The notes: generated by a model not told the origin, from the sequence alone. A stretch of DNA of 64,000 bases from Desulfonatronospira thiodismutans ASO3-1 (GCF_000174435.1 NZ_ACJN02000001.1:547658-611657); one strand, 5' to 3'. Positions 18,410 through 27,495 are shown, counted from the stretch's first letter. Numbers and translations: made by a program.

Positions 18410-20740
18410 ATGAGTGATCTTCTTTCTCTAATCGGCAATACTCCCCTGGTGGAAATAAAGGCCCTGTCCCCGAATCCCGGTGTGACCATCCTGGCCAAGC
18501 TGGAAATGTCCAACCCTGGTGGTTCGGTCAAGGACAGGGTGGCCCTGGCCATGATCGAGAGAGCTGAGAAGTTCGAAGGCCTGGGACCGGGAAAAACAGT
18601 CATAGAAGCCACCTCCGGCAATACCGGCATCGGCCTGGCCATGGTCTGCGCCCTGAAAAAATACCCCATAAAACTGATCATGCCTGCTTCCGCCTCGGAA
18701 GAACGTAAAATGATCATGCGCGCTTACGGAGCGGAAATAGTTTTAACTCCGGGGCACCTGAGTACTGATGGAGCCATTGAAGAAGCCTACCGCCTGGCCA
18801 GGGACTTCCCGGAAAAGTATGTCCTCATGGATCAGTTCAACAATCCTGCCAGCATAGAAGCCCATTACCATACCACCGGACCCGAGATCTGGGAGCAGAC
18901 CGGGGGCAGTGTGACCCATGTGGCCGCCTGCCTGGGCACTACCGGCACCATAATGGGCATCACCAGAAGAATGCGCGAGCTGAACCCCGAAGTGCGCTGC
19001 ATAGGCATTGAGCCTTATGCCGGCCACAAGATACAGGGGCTCAAGAATATGCAGGAATCCTACCCCCCGGGTATATACAGCAAAAAGGCCCTGGACCGGA
19101 TAATTCACGTCAGAGACGATGATGCCTGGGCCATGTGCCGTGAACTGGCCCGTAAAGAGGGCATATTCGTAGGCATGAGTTCCGGGGCGGCCATGGCCGG
19201 GGTGCAGCAATTGGCCAGAGAGATGCAGGAAGGGGTGCTGGTGACCATATTGCCGGACGGAGGGGAAAGATATCTGAGCACACCTTTGTACAGCATTCCT
19301 GAACTGGATGGGATCAAGATCTATGACCTGCAGAAAAGAAAAAAGGCTGTTCTGCAGTGTTCCGGGAAAAAACCCGGAATCTTTACTCCCGGTCCAAGAA
19401 CCAACTTTTTTCAGGACCCGGATTTCTGGCGGCGGGCTGTATTTCTGGATGTGCTTTGCCGAAGGCTTGCGCAAAAGGGGCATGACCCCAATCCGGTTGC
19501 AGCTGTGGCTGATTTCGACGACCGTACCCTGGAATGCATGCGGGAAAAGGGAGTGTCTAGAGAGGACTTCAGCCGTGAGACCCTGGATTCTATCCGGGAT
19601 CTGGCCGGTAGAATAAAGCTCAACCGAAACTTTAACTTTTTGCCGGCAGCCGGATCCCTGGATACCGGGATAGAGATGTGCAACAAGCTTTTATCCAGAG
19701 GGCTGGCCTATGAAAAACTTCGCTGCGTATATTTTGATGTGGGCCGGGACAGGGATTACGGACTTCTGGCAGGCATTGATCCGGAAAAGATCATTTCCGG
19801 TAAAACAGTGGACCTGGAAGACTATGTGAAGGACAGCCCCCGGGACTTCACTCTGCTCAAAAGAGCCAGTCTCAAGGACCTCAAGGAAGAAAATGTGCTC
19901 AAGACCAAGTGGGGCAATGTCCGGCCATCCTGGTATCTGCAGATGGCAGCAGTGGCAGCGGAGAATGCCGGTCATCTGGACCTGGTCATGGCTGGTGAAG
20001 CACACCTGTTTCCGCATCTGGACAATCTTTTGAGCATCTGGAAGGGCTCCACCAGTTTAAGGCCCCAGTGCTGGAGCCTGGCCCTGCCGGTTCATCACCA
20101 GGAAAAGGGGGAACCCCTGCCGGGAATACAGGAGATGGCCAGGGAAATGGGAGGTTTTCATCCTTTGAGAATGTGGCTTATGTCGGTTTCTTATCACAGG
20201 CCGCTAATGTTTTCCCCCAAAAACCTGGAGATGTGGGTCAAAAACTGGAAGCGCCTGCAGGAACTTATGGGCAAACTCAAAATTTGTGCTCGCGGCACCC
20301 GTCCCGACAAGGAGACCGGTTCGGAAGTGGAGAAACAGTGCCGGGAACTTGGGCCTGCGCTTTCAGGTTGCCTGGATGATGACCTGGCCCTTTACAAATT
20401 CTGGCCGCAACTGTTCGAGTTCTGCAGAAAGATGCAGAAGCTTCTGGACGAAAATTTGATGGATGTCCGGGATGCCGGATCATGCCTGCACCATCTGCAG
20501 GGCCTTGACTCTATTCTAAAAATTATTGACTGGCAGGCTTTGCCCCTTGCTGAAAACGAGTACCCTGTGCAAATCAGTGAATTGCTGCAGGCAAGGGCAA
20601 GGGCCAAGGAAGCAAAGGACTTTGTTGCAGCGGATGAGCTGCGGGACAGAGCTTTAAGTTCCGGGTTCCGGCTGGTGGACACCAGGGACGGGACCCGTGT
20701 GTATCCAGCCGGGAGTAAAGAGAATACGGAGGAGAAATGA
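18410..20740 (+). CDS. cysK: Cysteine synthase fused to a catalytically degenerate cysteinyl-tRNA synthetase-like domain
   Basis: A 776-residue two-domain protein. Residues 1 to about 300 are a PLP-dependent O-acetylserine sulfhydrylase: K41 in NPGGSVKDR is the Schiff-base lysine, EATSGNTGIG binds the substrate carboxylate and MSSGAAMAG the PLP phosphate side. Residues about 305-770 follow the whole CysRS layout: KIYDLQKRKK start, FDDRTLE region, CVYFDVGRDRDYGLL, VRPSWYLQM, and the C-terminal AKDFVAADELRDRALSSGFRLVDTRDGT. However, the HIGH motif is replaced (QDPDFWRR), the zinc cysteines are lost (TPGPR for CGPT, YLQM for HIEC) and the KMSKS segment is not recognisable. Aminoacylation is therefore unlikely; a regulatory or persulfide-related role is inference. 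The 3' end overlaps the next ATG by four bases. Confidence 0.9.
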   Translation: MSDLLSLIGNTPLVEIKALSPNPGVTILAKLEMSNPGGSVKDRVALAMIERAEKFEGLGPGKTVIEATSGNTGIGLAMVCALKKYPIKLIMPASASEERKMIMRAYGAEIVLTPGHLSTDGAIEEAYRLARDFPEKYVLMDQFNNPASIEAHYHTTGPEIWEQTGGSVTHVAACLGTTGTIMGITRRMRELNPEVRCIGIEPYAGHKIQGLKNMQESYPPGIYSKKALDRIIHVRDDDAWAMCRELARKEGIFVGMSSGAAMAGVQQLAREMQEGVLVTILPDGGERYLSTPLYSIPELDGIKIYDLQKRKKAVLQCSGKKPGIFTPGPRTNFFQDPDFWRRAVFLDVLCRRLAQKGHDPNPVAAVADFDDRTLECMREKGVSREDFSRETLDSIRDLAGRIKLNRNFNFLPAAGSLDTGIEMCNKLLSRGLAYEKLRCVYFDVGRDRDYGLLAGIDPEKIISGKTVDLEDYVKDSPRDFTLLKRASLKDLKEENVLKTKWGNVRPSWYLQMAAVAAENAGHLDLVMAGEAHLFPHLDNLLSIWKGSTSLRPQCWSLALPVHHQEKGEPLPGIQEMAREMGGFHPLRMWLMSVSYHRPLMFSPKNLEMWVKNWKRLQELMGKLKICARGTRPDKETGSEVEKQCRELGPALSGCLDDDLALYKFWPQLFEFCRKMQKLLDENLMDVRDAGSCLHHLQGLDSILKIIDWQALPLAENEYPVQISELLQARARAKEAKDFVAADELRDRALSSGFRLVDTRDGTRVYPAGSKENTEEK

Positions 20741-21405
20741 CTGAAAAACACTGGATAGCCGTTGGGGACATCCATGAAAATGCGGTCAACCTGCAACGGA
20801 TCCGCAAAATATCAGAGGCCAGAGGAATCCTTGTTTCCGGAGATTTGACCAACGTAGGGGGCAGATCCACGGCCAGAATGCTTCTGGATGAAATCAGGAA
20901 GGTAAACCCCAACGTCTATGCCCAGATAGGCAACATGGATACCAGGGAGGTGGACAGATTTCTGGAAGAGTCCGGGGTGAATGTGCACAACAGGATAGTT
21001 CTTCTTGAAGACGACGTCTATCTGCTGGGTCTTGGCTATTCCACAGTCACCCCTTTTAATACCCCCTCCGAGGTAAGCGATGAACAGCTCGAAGAGTGGC
21101 TGCTGGCTCACCGGGATAAGGCATCCAGAATAAAGCACCTGATATTTATGACCCACACCCCGCCTTACGGCACCAAGACTGATATGCTCAATTCCGGGGC
21201 AAACGTGGGCAGCCGTGCGGTAAGAGAGTTCATAGAGGACGTGCAGCCGGAAGTCTGTATCACGGGACATGTCCACGAAGCCAATATCGAGGATCACGTG
21301 GGGGGCACAAAGGTGATAAACCCGGGCACCCTGAGCGGCGGAGGCTACGTCGTGATCAGGTACGATGGTGTGGGTCTGGACGCACATCTCAAGCAAGTCT
21401 CATGA
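20737..21405 (+). CDS. Calcineurin-like metallophosphoesterase
   Basis: A 222-residue enzyme of the YfcE/MJ0936-like metallophosphoesterase type. Metal-ligand motifs are GDIHE (about residue 8), GDLTN, GNMD (GNxD in place of GNHD), THTPPYG and GHVH. The start overlaps the fusion gene (ATGA) and its end overlaps the exonuclease gene (ATGA), so the three are translationally coupled. The substrate is unknown; phosphodiesterase or nucleotidase are the usual family activities. Confidence 0.87.
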   Translation: MTEKHWIAVGDIHENAVNLQRIRKISEARGILVSGDLTNVGGRSTARMLLDEIRKVNPNVYAQIGNMDTREVDRFLEESGVNVHNRIVLLEDDVYLLGLGYSTVTPFNTPSEVSDEQLEEWLLAHRDKASRIKHLIFMTHTPPYGTKTDMLNSGANVGSRAVREFIEDVQPEVCITGHVHEANIEDHVGGTKVINPGTLSGGGYVVIRYDGVGLDAHLKQVS

Positions 21406-22166
21406 TAATATACTCCTGGAATGTAAACGGCTTCAGGGCGGTTACGGGCAAGGGTTTCTGGGACTGGTTCCAGGACAGAAATATTGATGTCCTTTGCCTG
21501 CAGGAGACCAAGGCGCACCCGGACCAGCTGCCCGCAAAGGACAAAGAGGTCTCGGGGTATAATATCTACTGGAATCCGGCCCGGATCAAAAAAGGCTATT
21601 CCGGAACAGCCTGTTTTTACCGGCTGGAACCACAGTACATAAGTACCGGCCTGCCTCAGGAGCATCTCAATGGAGAGGGCAGGATGATCCTCATGGAGTA
21701 TGAATCCTTCTATCTCTTCAATGTTTATTTCCCCAACGGCCAGATGAGCCATGAGAGACTGAAGTTCAAGCTGAACTATTACGACCGTTTCCTGGAATAC
21801 GCCCAGGATCTGCGGCGCAAAAAGCCCATTGTGGTCTGCGGGGATTTCAATACTGCCCACAAGGATATTGATCTTAAAAACCCCCGGGCCAATGAGGACA
21901 GATCAGGATTTTTGCCCGTGGAAAGGCAGTGGCTGGACAAGTTCATAGATCACGGGTACGTGGACACGTTCAGGATGTTCAACCAGGAAGGGGGCAACTA
22001 CACCTGGTGGACATACCGCTTCGGGGCCAGATCCAGGAATGCCGGCTGGCGTATAGATTATTTTTTTGTGTCTGAAGAGCTGCGAAGCAATGTGCAAAAC
22101 GCCTGGATAGAACCTCAGGTCATGGGTTCAGATCATTGTCCTGTGGGGCTTAAACTCAACATCTAA
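21402..22166 (+). CDS. xthA: Exodeoxyribonuclease III / AP endonuclease
   Basis: A 254-residue Mg-dependent DNA repair nuclease cleaving at abasic sites. Motifs in order: SWNVNGFRA, LCLQETKA (catalytic Glu), NVYFPNG, VVCGDFNTAH (Asp/Asn pair), TWWTYR, WRIDYFFVS and the terminal SDHCPVGL. The start overlaps the previous stop by four bases (ATGA). It precedes the fumarate reductase genes by nine bases. Confidence 0.94.
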   Translation: MIIYSWNVNGFRAVTGKGFWDWFQDRNIDVLCLQETKAHPDQLPAKDKEVSGYNIYWNPARIKKGYSGTACFYRLEPQYISTGLPQEHLNGEGRMILMEYESFYLFNVYFPNGQMSHERLKFKLNYYDRFLEYAQDLRRKKPIVVCGDFNTAHKDIDLKNPRANEDRSGFLPVERQWLDKFIDHGYVDTFRMFNQEGGNYTWWTYRFGARSRNAGWRIDYFFVSEELRSNVQNAWIEPQVMGSDHCPVGLKLNI

Positions 22167-22175
22167 GGAGCAGGC

Positions 22176-22829
22176 ATGCAATACCAGGATACCATGTTTT
22201 CACCTGCCTCAGGTTCCAGGGCGGCTTTGCTGGATCTTGTCCAGATGCTCACCGGCCTGGCCCTGGTGGTGTTTATGTATCTGCACGCTCTGTTTGTGGC
22301 CAGTATTCTGCTTGGTCCCCAGGTTTTCAATACCCTGGCTGACTTTTTCGAAAGGTACTACCTGGCCCAGGTGGGAGGCCCGCTTCTGGCCCTGGTCTTT
22401 CTGATCCATTTTTTCATGGCCGCCCGCAGGATACCTTTTTCCCAGCAGGATCAGAAAAAAGTCTTGTCCTTCAGCAGATTGCTTGCTCACAGGGACACCT
22501 GGCTGTGGACTGTGCAGGTGGTTACAGCCATGATAATCCTTATCATGGGAGCCATTCATATCTGGGTGGTGCTAACGGACCTGCCCATCACCGCTGATAA
22601 AAGCGCCGCCAGAATTCAGACAGGATTCTGGCTTGGCTTTTACCTCCTGCTTCTGCCCATGGTGGAACTGCATGTGGGAGCAGGCTGGTACAGGCTGGGG
22701 GTCAAGTGGGGGGTCATTAAGAGCAGTGCCCGCAAAAAGGCCAAAAGGGCGGAATATTATATCACCGGGTTTTTTATCCTCCTGGGCCTGATTACCCTGG
22801 CCAGATTCATGTTTGTTTCAGTTTCATAA
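22176..22829 (+). CDS. frdC: Fumarate reductase cytochrome b subunit
   Basis: A 217-residue membrane anchor with five hydrophobic helices, of the Wolinella-type diheme cytochrome b fold. Histidines lie in the helices at about residues 31 (YLHALF), 73 (LIHFF), 110-130 (MGAIHIW) and 165 (MVELHVG), suitable for two hemes. It carries electrons between the quinone pool and the catalytic subunits. AAGGAGC precedes the ATG, and frdA starts nine bases after its stop. The order frdC-frdA-frdB matches epsilon- and deltaproteobacterial complexes. Confidence 0.92.
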   Translation: MQYQDTMFSPASGSRAALLDLVQMLTGLALVVFMYLHALFVASILLGPQVFNTLADFFERYYLAQVGGPLLALVFLIHFFMAARRIPFSQQDQKKVLSFSRLLAHRDTWLWTVQVVTAMIILIMGAIHIWVVLTDLPITADKSAARIQTGFWLGFYLLLLPMVELHVGAGWYRLGVKWGVIKSSARKKAKRAEYYITGFFILLGLITLARFMFVSVS

Positions 22830-22838
22830 GGCTTATCC

Positions 22839-24659
22839 ATGCGCATAATTTACACTGATCTTCTTTGTATCGGAGCCGGCCTGGCCGGTGAAAGGGTGGC
22901 CATAGAAGCGGCCCGGGCCGGGTTTGAGACCATCTGCCTCAGCCTTGTTCCGCCCAGACGTTCCCATTCCTCGGCCGCCCAGGGCGGGATGCAGGCAGCT
23001 CTGGGCAATTGCATCAAGGGTGACGGCGACTGCCCTGATGTACACTTCCAGGATACGGTCAAGGGCTCGGACTGGGGATGCGATCAGGAAGTGGCCCGGA
23101 TGTTCGCGGATAATGCCCCGCTGGCCATCAGGCAGATGGATCACTGGGGAGTGCCCTGGAACAGGGTGGTGCCGGGAAAATCCTGCTATTACAAGGGCGG
23201 GGAAAAGCTGGAAAAGGAAGAATCAGAGGACAAATCCGGCCTCATCACCGCCAGGGATTTCGGGGGCACGGCCAAGTGGCGGGCCTGTTACTGCAGCGAC
23301 GGTACCGGCCATGCCATGCTTTACACCATGGACAGCGTGGCCGTACAGCACGGGGTGCAGGTGCATGACCGCACCGAGGCATTAAGCCTTATTCATGACC
23401 AGGAGAGGTGCCACGGTGCAGTTGTCAGGTGCCTTAAAACAGGGGAGCTGAGGGCTTATATATCCAGGGCTACACTTATTGCTTCCGGGGGATTCGGGCG
23501 AATTTACCGGGCTTCCACCAATGCCGTGATAAACGAGGGCGGAGGACAGATAATCGCCCTGGATACCGGGGTGGTGCCTCTGGGCAACATGGAGGCGGTA
23601 CAGTTTCACCCGACAGGCATAGTGCCCACGGACATCCTGGTCACCGAAGGGTGCCGCGGAGACGGGGGGACACTTCTGGACGTAAACCTGGAGCGGTTTA
23701 TGCCGCAGTACGAACCAGAAAAGGCTGAACTGGCCTCCAGGGACGTGGTTTCCAGGCGCATGCAGGAGCACATGGTCAAAGGGATGGGGGTAAAAAGTCC
23801 CTACGGGGAGTACCTGTGGCTGGATATCAGGCACCTGGGCCGGGAGCACATCACCACCAAGCTGCGGGAAGTAGATGAGATCTGCAAGAATTTTCTGGGG
23901 GTAGACCCGGCCGAGTCTTTGATACCGGTTCGTCCCACCCAGCATTACAGCATGGGCGGGGTAAGAACGGACAAAAACGGCGCCGCATATGGCCTGAAAG
24001 GGCTTTTCAGCGCTGGAGAAGCCGCCTGCTGGGATATGCACGGGTTCAACCGCCTGGGGGGCAATTCCCTGGCCGAGACAGTGGTGGCCGGCATGCTGGT
24101 GGGCCGCAGTGTGGCCGGGTTTCTTCAGGAGGAAGACATGAGGGTGGACACCGCACTGGTGCGCGGCGAACTGAAAAAACAGCAGGAGCGTATCGATGGC
24201 CTCAAGTCCAGTACCAGGGGGGAAGCCCCGTTTGAAGTGCGAAACCGCATGCAGGATATCCTCATGGATTACGTGGGCATTTTTCGCAATGAAAAAGACC
24301 TGCACCTGGCAGTGGAAAAGCTGCAGCAGGTCCTGCAGAGTGCGGAAAATCTAAAGCTTTCTTCCAGCGGAGCAGGGGCCAGTCCGGAACTGTCCCTGGC
24401 CCTTCGCCTGCCCGGCATGGTCAGGCTGGCCCTGTGCGTGGCCTTCGGGGCCCTGGAGAGGCGCGAAAGCCGGGGCTCCCATGCCAGGGAGGATTATCCG
24501 GCCCGAAATGACCGGGACTGGCTGGTGCGGACTCTGGCCTTCTGGCCGGGAGGCCGGGCCCTGCCCAGGCTGGAGTACGAACCTGCAACAAAGGTAGTGG
24601 AAATTCCCCCTGGAGACAGAGGATATGGCGGATGTGAAGTCATCAGTGCCGAAAGTTGA
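22839..24659 (+). CDS. frdA: Fumarate reductase / succinate dehydrogenase flavoprotein subunit
   Basis: Catalytic subunit with covalently bound FAD, interconverting fumarate and succinate. The 606-residue protein has the FAD-binding GAGLAGE at residues 12-18, the covalent-attachment motif RRSHSSAAQGG with His43, the substrate region QFHPTGIVPTDILVTEG, catalytic Arg in SRDVVSRR, RPTQHYSMGGV and the FAD-binding HGFNRLGGNSLAETVV. Direction cannot be read from sequence; Wolinella-type complexes act mainly as fumarate reductases. Confidence 0.95.
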   Translation: MRIIYTDLLCIGAGLAGERVAIEAARAGFETICLSLVPPRRSHSSAAQGGMQAALGNCIKGDGDCPDVHFQDTVKGSDWGCDQEVARMFADNAPLAIRQMDHWGVPWNRVVPGKSCYYKGGEKLEKEESEDKSGLITARDFGGTAKWRACYCSDGTGHAMLYTMDSVAVQHGVQVHDRTEALSLIHDQERCHGAVVRCLKTGELRAYISRATLIASGGFGRIYRASTNAVINEGGGQIIALDTGVVPLGNMEAVQFHPTGIVPTDILVTEGCRGDGGTLLDVNLERFMPQYEPEKAELASRDVVSRRMQEHMVKGMGVKSPYGEYLWLDIRHLGREHITTKLREVDEICKNFLGVDPAESLIPVRPTQHYSMGGVRTDKNGAAYGLKGLFSAGEAACWDMHGFNRLGGNSLAETVVAGMLVGRSVAGFLQEEDMRVDTALVRGELKKQQERIDGLKSSTRGEAPFEVRNRMQDILMDYVGIFRNEKDLHLAVEKLQQVLQSAENLKLSSSGAGASPELSLALRLPGMVRLALCVAFGALERRESRGSHAREDYPARNDRDWLVRTLAFWPGGRALPRLEYEPATKVVEIPPGDRGYGGCEVISAES

Positions 24660-24666
24660 AGTGCAA

Positions 24667-24717
24667 GTAACTATTCAGCCCGCAGGAGTTTCTCGCCCGC
24701 AGGAGCTGAATAGTTAC
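24667..24717. repeat. Miniature palindromic element G between frdA and frdB
   Basis: A 51-base element with 13-base perfect inverted ends GTAACTATTCAGC (24667-24679; 24705-24717) and an inner CCGCAGGAG direct repeat. It is flanked by AAGTGCAA (24659-24666) and AAATGCAA (24718-24725), an 8-base target duplication with one mismatch. The ends resemble those of the D elements (GTAACCATTCAG). It is inserted within the frdCAB operon, in the gap before the frdB ribosome-binding region. Confidence 0.85.
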
Positions 24718-24777
24718 AAATGCAAAAGGATAACCAAATTTTTAATAACTTTAATGGAATAAAAGACGGTTTTTTTG

Positions 24778-25524
24778 ATGAACAGAAAGCTGACCTTTTC
24801 CATATTCAGGTATAATCCCCAGGAGCCAGGCTCCAGCCCCGGGACACAGGAATTCAGGCTTGAGGAGACTGAGAATCTGAATCTTTTTGTGGCGCTGAAT
24901 CTCATCCGGGAAAAGCAGGATCCATCCCTGCAGTTCGACTTCTGCTGCCGGGCGGGTATCTGCGGGGCCTGCGCCATGGTCATCAACGGAAGACCCGGGC
25001 TGGCCTGCCGCACCAAGACTGCTGAACTGCCGGATAAAATAGTCCTGATGCCTTTGCCCGGATTCAGACTGGTGGGGGATCTGTCCGTGGATACCGGGGC
25101 CTGGTTCAGGTCCATGAACGAAAGGGTCAGGGCCTGGATACATACTGATGAAGATTTTGATCCGGATGCTCCTGAAGTGGTCATGGACAACCATGTTGCT
25201 GAACAGATTTATGAACTGGACCGCTGCATTGAGTGCGGATGCTGCATCGGGGCCTGTGCCACGGCCCAGCTGCGAAGCGACTTTATGGGAGCCGCAGCCA
25301 TGAACCGCATAGCCAGGTTTATGCTGGACCCAAGAGATAAGCGTAATAACAGGGATTATTTCGAAATCGTAGGTACGGACCAGGGTATTTTCGGGTGCAT
25401 GGGTCTTCTGGGTTGTCAGGACGTTTGCCCCAAGAATCTGCCTCTTCAGGATCAACTGGCCCATGTCCGGCGTAAAATGGGCCGACAGGCTCTGAAAAAC
25501 ATCCTGCCGTGGTACAGGAATTAG
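24778..25524 (+). CDS. frdB: Fumarate reductase iron-sulfur subunit
   Basis: Electron-transfer subunit linking the FAD of FrdA to the hemes of FrdC. In 248 residues it has the plant-type [2Fe-2S] motif (Cys56/57, C62GxC65, C77) and then the bacterial ferredoxin-like part with CIECGCCIGAC at about 150-160 and CMGLLGCQDVCP near 205-216, ligating the 4Fe and 3Fe clusters. I take ATG 24778; the adjacent TTG 24775 is less likely. The initiation region is T-rich with no strong Shine-Dalgarno, perhaps because of the element inserted upstream. Confidence 0.94.
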   Translation: MNRKLTFSIFRYNPQEPGSSPGTQEFRLEETENLNLFVALNLIREKQDPSLQFDFCCRAGICGACAMVINGRPGLACRTKTAELPDKIVLMPLPGFRLVGDLSVDTGAWFRSMNERVRAWIHTDEDFDPDAPEVVMDNHVAEQIYELDRCIECGCCIGACATAQLRSDFMGAAAMNRIARFMLDPRDKRNNRDYFEIVGTDQGIFGCMGLLGCQDVCPKNLPLQDQLAHVRRKMGRQALKNILPWYRN

Positions 25525-25551
25525 ATTCACCCAGGTACACAAGGAGAACAG

Positions 25552-26388
25552 ATGCGAAGTATTGATGCCCGGGAAGTCACCAGGCAGGTTTCACAAATGG
25601 TGGTGGAGGCCAACATGGTGCTGCCCGGGGATGTTTCCACCGCCCTGGAAAAGGCCTGGGAAAACGAGGACAACCCTTCCGGCCGGGAAATCCTTGGGCA
25701 GTTGCTGGAAAACGCCCGGCTGGCCCGGGAAATGAGTCTGCCCCTTTGTCAGGATACAGGGCTGGCGGTTTTTTTTGTGGAACTGGGCCAGGAGTGCAGG
25801 TTGCGGGGAGATTTGTACCAGGCTGTAAATGCAGGGGTCAGCAGGGGTTATGAAGAGGGCTTTCTGCGTAAATCAGTCTGTAATCCCCTGAGCAGAAAAA
25901 ATACCGGCGACAATACTCCGGCGGTTATTCATCTGGATCTGGTACCCGGAGACAGGCTTAAGATCCGGTTCATGCCCAAGGGGGGAGGCAGCGAAAACAT
26001 GTCCGGTCTGGCCATGCTTACTCCTTCCCAGGGTCTGGAGGGGGTTAAGGAATTTGTCCTGCAAAGGGTTGCCGGGGCCGGTCCCAATCCATGTCCTCCG
26101 GGAATCATTGGAATCGGCATCGGGGGATCTTTTGACCAGGCACCCCTGCTGGCCAAAAAAGCTCTGTTCAGGCCCCTGGATGATATCCACCCGGAGCAGG
26201 AAGTGCGGGACCTGGAAGCAGAACTTTTCGAGGCTGTGAATGCCCTGGGGATAGGCCCCATGGGCATGGGAGGCAGAACCACATGCCTGGGGGTGAAGAT
26301 CCAGGCCGCGCCATGCCACATTGCTTCTTTGCCTGTGGCGGTGAATATCCAGTGTCATGCAGCCAGGCACAAGGAGGTCAGCCTGTGA
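25552..26388 (+). CDS. Fumarate hydratase class I, alpha subunit
   Basis: N-terminal-type subunit of the oxygen-sensitive [4Fe-4S] fumarase that hydrates fumarate to malate. The 278-residue protein has the class I motifs LPLCQDTGLAVFFVELG, RKNTGDNTPAVIHLDLV, KGGGSENMS and GIGIGGSFDQA, with cluster cysteines expected at CQDTG, NPCPPG and TTCLGV. AAGGAGAACAG precedes the ATG. It overlaps the beta subunit start (GTGA). The pair sits directly after frdCAB, linking succinate and fumarate with malate. Confidence 0.93.
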   Translation: MRSIDAREVTRQVSQMVVEANMVLPGDVSTALEKAWENEDNPSGREILGQLLENARLAREMSLPLCQDTGLAVFFVELGQECRLRGDLYQAVNAGVSRGYEEGFLRKSVCNPLSRKNTGDNTPAVIHLDLVPGDRLKIRFMPKGGGSENMSGLAMLTPSQGLEGVKEFVLQRVAGAGPNPCPPGIIGIGIGGSFDQAPLLAKKALFRPLDDIHPEQEVRDLEAELFEAVNALGIGPMGMGGRTTCLGVKIQAAPCHIASLPVAVNIQCHAARHKEVSL

Positions 26389-26927
26389 GTCGGGAGATCA
26401 AATTGAGTACACCCCTGCAGGAAGAGGATGTCTTACACCTGAGAACCGGGGACAAGGTTCTTTTAAGCGGGCATATCTATACCGCCAGGGATGCAGCCCA
26501 CAAAAGGCTTTTACAGGATCTGGACCAGGGTATTGAGCCCCCCTTTAATCTCCAGGGGGCTGTTGTATATTATGTTGGCCCCACTCCGGCCCCTCCCGGG
26601 CGGGTGATCGGATCTGCCGGTCCCACCACCAGTTCCCGTATGGATGCCTACACACCTCGCATGCACCAGCTGGGGGTCAGGGCCACCATCGGCAAGGGCC
26701 GCAGGAGCCAGGAGGTAAGGAGGGTACTGCAGGAGCAAAAGGCAGTCTACCTGGGGGCCACCGGCGGGGCCGGGGCACTCTTGTCCAGGTGTATTACCGG
26801 TTCCCGGGTGCTGGCCTTCGAGGAACTGGGCACAGAAGCCATCCGGGAACTGGAGGTCCTGGATTTTCCCCTCCTGGTGGTCAATGATGCCTTTGGCGGG
26901 GAACTTTACGTCACCGCCGGGCAGTAA
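26385..26927 (+). CDS. Fumarate hydratase class I, beta subunit
   Basis: C-terminal-type subunit of class I fumarase, 180 residues. Motifs: LRTGDKVLLSGHIYTARDAAHKRL, VYYVGPTPAPPGRVIGSAGPTTSSRMD, GKGRRSQEV and FGGELYV. The start is GTG 26385, overlapping the alpha stop, with AAGGAGG at 26371-26377. The frame is open further upstream inside the alpha gene, but the Shine-Dalgarno and homology place the start at the GTG. Co-translation with the alpha subunit is expected. Confidence 0.93.
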   Translation: MSREIKLSTPLQEEDVLHLRTGDKVLLSGHIYTARDAAHKRLLQDLDQGIEPPFNLQGAVVYYVGPTPAPPGRVIGSAGPTTSSRMDAYTPRMHQLGVRATIGKGRRSQEVRRVLQEQKAVYLGATGGAGALLSRCITGSRVLAFEELGTEAIRELEVLDFPLLVVNDAFGGELYVTAGQ

Positions 26928-26952
26928 GCCTGCAAAATATTCAGGAAAAACC

Positions 26953-27396
26953 ATGCTGGAAACAATCAAGGAAATAATACACCAAAACGACCTGGCGGTA
27001 CTGGCCACTTCCCACGAAGACAGGCCCCACTGTTCACTTATGGCCTATGTGCCTGACAGTGACTGCACAAGGATCTACCTGCTCACCCTGAAAGATTCCA
27101 GAAAATTTGCCAATATCAGCCGCAATCCTTACGTGAGCCTTTTGGTGGATACCAGGGATCCCCATGAGCCCAGGAAAGACTACAAGGCCCTGACCATAAG
27201 CGGGACCTGTGCTCCAGCGGACACCACGGAGCAGGAAAAACTAAGGCAGGACATGGTGAAACAGCATCCACAGCTCAAGGAGCTTGCAGATAAACCGGAC
27301 TGCGTGCTTTTAGTGGTAAATATAAATTCCTTTCTCTTGCTGGACGGGGTGTCTACGGCTCATTATATTGAACTCGATGATCAAACGGCCAGGTAA
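26953..27396 (+). CDS. Pyridoxamine 5'-phosphate oxidase-fold flavin-binding protein
   Basis: A 147-residue PNPOx-like split-barrel protein. The N-terminal pattern NDLAVLATSHEDRPHCSLMAYVPDSD...IYLLTLKDSRKFANISRNPYVSLLVD is typical of the family that binds FMN or F420-like cofactors. ATG 26953 has AGGAA just upstream; the open frame extends further up into the fumarase gene without support. Activity unknown; it lies 25 bases after the fumarase and may share its transcript. Confidence 0.85.
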   Translation: MLETIKEIIHQNDLAVLATSHEDRPHCSLMAYVPDSDCTRIYLLTLKDSRKFANISRNPYVSLLVDTRDPHEPRKDYKALTISGTCAPADTTEQEKLRQDMVKQHPQLKELADKPDCVLLVVNINSFLLLDGVSTAHYIELDDQTAR

Positions 27397-27495
27397 ATGG
27401 ATAAGGAGGGGGCGGGGTGGTTGCATGAGGAACCTTCCCTTTGTTTTCAAGTTTTAAGATGCGCCTGCAAAAAGTCGACAAATGAATAATTCAGG

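Noticed and set aside
23382-24305. A 307-codon minus-strand frame opposite frdA
   Set aside because: No homology, no ribosome-binding site; frdA motifs are continuous on the other strand.
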